Part shown: positions 60,236 to 64,000 of the stretch, in pieces
How the letters are laid out: each line of letters opens with the position of its first letter
Position numbering within the stretch: the first letter of the stretch is position 1
Source: Tiliqua scincoides
Lineage: Eukaryota > Chordata > Lepidosauria > Squamata > Scincidae
Assembly (NCBI RefSeq): GCF_035046505.1
Contig: NC_089825.1
Span: 1,453,029 to 1,517,028 of the forward strand
DNA length: 64,000 nt
Direction of reading: 5' to 3'
The notes under the pieces: generated by a model
What the model saw: only the letters and a program-made list of their open reading frames with translations
Told to the model about the DNA's origin: nothing
Databases searched by the model: none
Program-made: the position numbers and the translations under genes

Positions 60236-61211
60236 TGAAATCTGCTGTAATAGTCCTGCTTAGTTAATAATTGAGCAAATTCATTTGTACCAAACATCGC
60301 TGGTGACTGCAATGAAATCCATGTTCCTGCAGCACAAATTTCATTGGCCATCAAAGGCAACCGACCACTTCAAGGTTTGTAAAGCAGCCCCTGTGTACTA
60401 CCCTCAAGTATGTCACAGCCAGTCATGGCTTTATTGCCATTAAGAATGCATTTCCAAAGATCAGCCATGTACATACATGACCAAAGTATATGTACAAAGT
60501 TCACATTTGTTATGTGATGCCTGCAACAAGGATCTATTTGAATGTAATAAGAATGTTTTAAACAAAAGATCTCAGGTATTAATGAAAGTGGATCTCATAA
60601 GAATGGGTGTTTCCTTTTAAAATCAGTGCTAATCATGTTTTTCCAACATTGTATCAAATTCAGGGACCATACACTTGTGAAATATTCTTTCCAGTGTCTG
60701 TTTCCCATTTAACCGGAGACAAAGTAGGCAAAGACCTACTGTCAAATTTTTCAAACACTGAGTAGATGCCATTTCTTTAATGCTCTCCTACATTTAAAAA
60801 CAAACAGGCTCATTGCTACATATAGAGCGCTGACTCTGGAAAAGTATGCTCAGGGCAGCTTACCTTTGAACCTGAATAGCATCTTGTCAGAAAAGCCAAA
60901 AGGCTTTTAAATCAATGGAAGGCAGCAAAGGAATACAGCATGGTAAAAGGCTGTCCCTGCTGTGCTAACTTTCTCCCAAACGTGCCCCCAAAGCATTGTG
61001 AGATTTCCACAGCTCAGTGCAGTTGTAAGATGATTGTAACAGAAGGTGGTGCTGTGGAGCTGAGCTGAGGAAAGGTAGAAGCAGTGGGGAAGGGTATTCA
61101 TTTCCATGTCCTCTCTGTGCCCTTACAATGGCAAAAAGGATATTGCCAAACTGGAAGGACAAAAGCCCACCAATCATCTCCCATTGGATGGATGATTGAA
61201 CTTACTGTTTT

Positions 61212-61277
61212 TTGAGTGAATGCCAGAACCACCTTTCAGAGCGCGATACCATAGTCTTTCAAGACTGAAGGTTGCCA
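61212..61277 (+). repeat. LINE UUCG-tail end
   Basis: TGCCAGAACCACCTTTCAGA, GCGCGATACCATAGTCTTTC, AAGACTGAAGGTTGCCAAT. One base of the UUCG loop region differs (TTCA). No clear TSD. Confidence 0.75.
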
Positions 61278-61800
61278 ATACAATACAGCATATCAATGGC
61301 AATTACGATTGGATCTATATGAGTCTGTTTGAAAGCCATTTCTCAAAGCATTTAAAAGTTTACATAGTGTGCAATTCTATTAATTCTTATGTTGTATTTT
61401 TAGTTTTGTACACTTTTGTATGCTAATTATTTTTATTAAAATAATGCTCATTTGAGGCCTTCTGTTCCATGAACATGACCTCACACTGTCCTCATCCTAA
61501 TGTTCTTCACACCATTCTACCATCCTGGCTAACATCAGAAATCCTCCTACACAGACCCTACATTGAAATCCAGTGACCAGCCCCTAAATGGCTCCTTTGC
61601 ACAAACTGGGGATTAAATGAGGCAGCGGCTCCTTTGGCTGGTGCTCAGAATTCAAAGAAAAGTCTCTTGTTTCATTTTGAAATCTTCAAGTGGCAATTCC
61701 CTGCATTCTTGATTTGTCAACCTTGGCAGAAAGGCTGGATAACAATTTCATATTTACAGTTCTTATAACCTGCCTCTCCAACCTTCCAGGAGCATAAAAG

Positions 61801-62597
61801 CAGTGGCATAGCTAATGATCCTGCAGCCCTGTGCCAACCTCAAAATATTGCCCTGGAAGTGATGTCACAACTGGAAGTGACATCACATCTGGGCTTTTAA
61901 AAAAGTGAAAACTGAGAGGAGCCCACCTCCTCCCCCCAGCAGCTCACCGCTCTCTTGTTCTGCTGCCTCAGTGGCATAGCTAAGGCATCTATCTGCAACC
62001 TGGGGGCAAAGGTTTGTAGCCTTTCCCAGACAAAATCAGATTCCAATTAAGTAAATAAATGAACAGTGTACCCCTGATTGGTTTGAGATACTGTGCTGGA
62101 GTGAAGAGGGATGGTTATTCTCCCCCTGCTAAATGTAAGGGGGAACCACTTGAAAAGTGCCTTTTTACCCAGTTAGCAGGGGTAACTGTATTATGATACA
62201 TGGAAATGAGAGCTGACATAACATCTTATTGGTTTCATGCTGTATCATGACAACTTGTCAATAACATAATAACATGTCATTGGCTCTCAGAACAACTCAA
62301 AACTGACCTATGAGACTGAATATGAAAATCCATTTTTTGTTCCATAGGGCAGTTGTGTTTTCATTTTCTGGTTAATTGGCCATAACCTTTGATAGAATAC
62401 AGATATTCAAATAGGGTTTGTTTCATTGCATTCTGCTTTAAATCACCTTTCCAATGATATATAACATGATGGTATTATTCATACATACCAAGATTTTCAC
62501 AATTTTGGTCACTAGTGTCACGCTCAGCTTGTTGCCCCCCTAAAGCTTGATGCCCAGTGCAACTGCTACCCTCTGCACCCCCTTAGCCATGCCACTG
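61801..62597. mobile_element. hAT-like element, 797 bp, perfect 8-bp TSD
   Basis: CAGTGGCATAGCTAATGATC at left, CCTTAGCCATGCCACTG at right, inverted. CATAAAAG is repeated exactly at 61793-61800 and 62598-62605. A second left-end-like CAGTGGCATAGCTAAGGCAT lies inside at 61971, so one copy may be nested in another. The last 260 bp match 18360-18563. No transposase ORF. Confidence 0.9.
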
Positions 62598-63031
62598 CAT
62601 AAAAGGCATAAAAAGCAAAAAGATCAATTAAGCCATTTCTGCCCAACAGTGCATATTACACACACACACAGGGATCAAATGTGTACACTTGTGGCCTGGG
62701 CAGAAATGGGTTAACTGAAACCAATCAATACTATAAAAGCAACCAATAGCACCCTAATCAAAAGTGATACAAAGTAAAATGGTCTTTAGCCCCCTGCAGA
62801 AGGTCAGCAAGATGGGGGCTATCCTAATCTTGATGGGGGAGTGTTGGAGATGCCTGGGCAACAAAAAAGGCCCTACTGCAGGTAAGTCACTTCAAAAGAT
62901 GACAGCTTACAGCACAGCAACCTGTGATGACCACTAATAATGGCAGACCCCTGTGAGAAGAGATTATCATTGAAGTATCTGGGTCTCAAACTGATAGCAG
63001 AATTGATGATGCTACACTTGGTGAGGATAAG

Positions 63032-63433
63032 AGGATATAATACCAGAACCAGGGGACTTCCACTAAAATTGAGTGTTGGGCGGGTTAGGACAGACAAAAG
63101 AAAATATTTCTTTACTCAGCGTGTGGTCGGTCTGTGGAACTCCTTACCACAGGATGTGGTGCTGGCGTCTAGCCTAGACGCCTTTGAAGGGGATTGGACA
63201 AGTTTCTGGAGGAAAAATCCATTATGGGGTACAAGCGATGATGTGTATGCGCAACCTCCTGATTTTAGAAATGGGTTATGTCAGAATGCCAGATGCAGGG
63301 GAGGGCACCAGGATGAGGTCTCTTGTTATCTGGTGTGCTCCCTGGGGCATTTGGTCGGCCGCTGTGAGATACAGGAAGCTGGACTAGATGGGCCTGTGGC
63401 CTGATCCAGTGGGGCTGTTCTTATGTTCTTATG
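63032..63433 (+). mobile_element. CR1 LINE 3' end, young
   Basis: Encodes [39 protein letters not shown] and then a 3' UTR ending CTGTTCTTATGTTCTTATGA. Nearly identical to the matching parts of 25380-26362 and 35005-37339. Confidence 0.92.
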
Positions 63434-63639
63434 ATAAGAGGAACATTGTGCAGTGGGATTTGTTTCACTTTTATTGTGCAATGTATTATGAAACACCTGT
63501 GCATTCAAAGCCAATCCTGAACATTTTGCAAGAGGATAGCCAAACATCCACTTTCTCACCTGTGTATATGGTGCTTTTCAACTCTGGTTTCATGTTGCCT
63601 TTTTCCAGAAATAAACTAGATACACTAAATGCACCAGCC

Positions 63640-64000
63640 TGCTTGGCCTACTGTTCCTCTGCAGACAGTAGTTGCTTCTCTCAATGATTATCGACCTGTG
63701 GCTCTAACTTTGGTAATTAAGAAGTGTTTTGAGAGGCTGGTGTTGAAACATATTTAGTCTGCTCTTCCAGCCACTTTGGATCCTTGTCAATTTGCATACA
63801 GGAGTAATAGGTTGACTGATGATGCCGTCTCTATTGTTTTTTACAGTCCTGCATCATTTGGAACAACAGGGTACATATGTACAGCTGTTATTTGTGGATT
63901 CTAGTTCTGCTTTTAACACCATTCCACCTAGCAGGCTGTTTTTTAAAATGACTAGTTTGGGCATACAGCAAGACATTTGTCTGTGGATAAAGGACTTTTT
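63640..64000 (+). mobile_element. Non-LTR retrotransposon RT fragment (L2/Rex1-like), cut by window end
   Basis: Conceptual reading gives [20 protein letters not shown], then DPCQFAYRSNRLTDDAVSI and, in broken frames, the FVDYSSAFNTI-type motif region. These are RT domains of a jockey-superfamily LINE other than CR1. It has stops and frame changes, so it is inactive. It continues beyond the window. Confidence 0.8.

Overview
This is a vertebrate nuclear window, most likely from a squamate reptile (lizard or snake). The evidence is GT-AG split genes with vertebrate protein sequences, many CR1 LINE copies (mostly 3' tails), a 5S-rRNA-derived SINE, tRNA-derived SINEs, and many hAT-type non-autonomous DNA transposons. 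No bacterial or viral gene organisation is visible. Most long ORFs here are chance or repeat-derived.

Three host genes can be assembled exon by exon with matching splice phases. GUK1 (guanylate kinase) is on the minus strand, 33340 down to 14782. It has 8 coding exons and a predicted product of 211 aa including a 13-aa N-terminal leader. MRPL55 (mitochondrial large-subunit ribosomal protein bL/mL55) is on the plus strand, 34973-40665, with 3 coding exons and 125 aa. MMTAG2 (human C1orf35) is on the plus strand, 45960-55721, with 8 coding exons and 333 aa. As I recall it, the human 1q42.13 region has the same neighbours (C1orf35-MRPL55-GUK1). GUK1 and MRPL55 are head to head across one CpG-rich promoter near 33.2-33.6 kb, which carries a CRE palindrome and an NRF-1 palindrome. 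Two of the three products therefore have mitochondrial connections and probably share a promoter.

Layout: 1-14 kb is intergenic and repeat-rich (CR1 tails, a LINE with a UUCG-stem-loop 3' end, tRNA SINEs, hAT MITEs, one GC-rich 0.8-kb hAT copy). 14.6-33.4 kb is GUK1, whose 11.8-kb first intron is full of nested repeats, including a Tc1/mariner-pogo-like element holding CR1 and LINE insertions and a hAT element holding a 5S SINE. 33.2-33.6 kb is the bidirectional promoter. 34-40.8 kb is MRPL55, with a 2.3-kb CR1 copy starting within tens of bases of a splice donor. 40.8-43.7 kb holds short palindromic repeats and a hAT element with an expanded internal tandem array. 43.7-55.9 kb is MMTAG2. 55.9-64 kb has no recognised host gene and carries several repeats, ending inside a LINE reverse transcriptase fragment.

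The most notable material is mobile-element biology. A LINE family and a 5S-derived SINE share a 3' stem-loop with a UUCG loop. Young LINE insertions have perfect 10-13 bp target duplications, and one carries a fold-back at its 5' end. Two loci have chimeric antisense-tail/CR1-tail junctions at the same GGCC. Several hAT families can be bounded by their 8-bp target duplications. No new multi-gene system (CRISPR, defence island, biosynthetic cluster) is present. All family names come from reading alone, and no database was searched.
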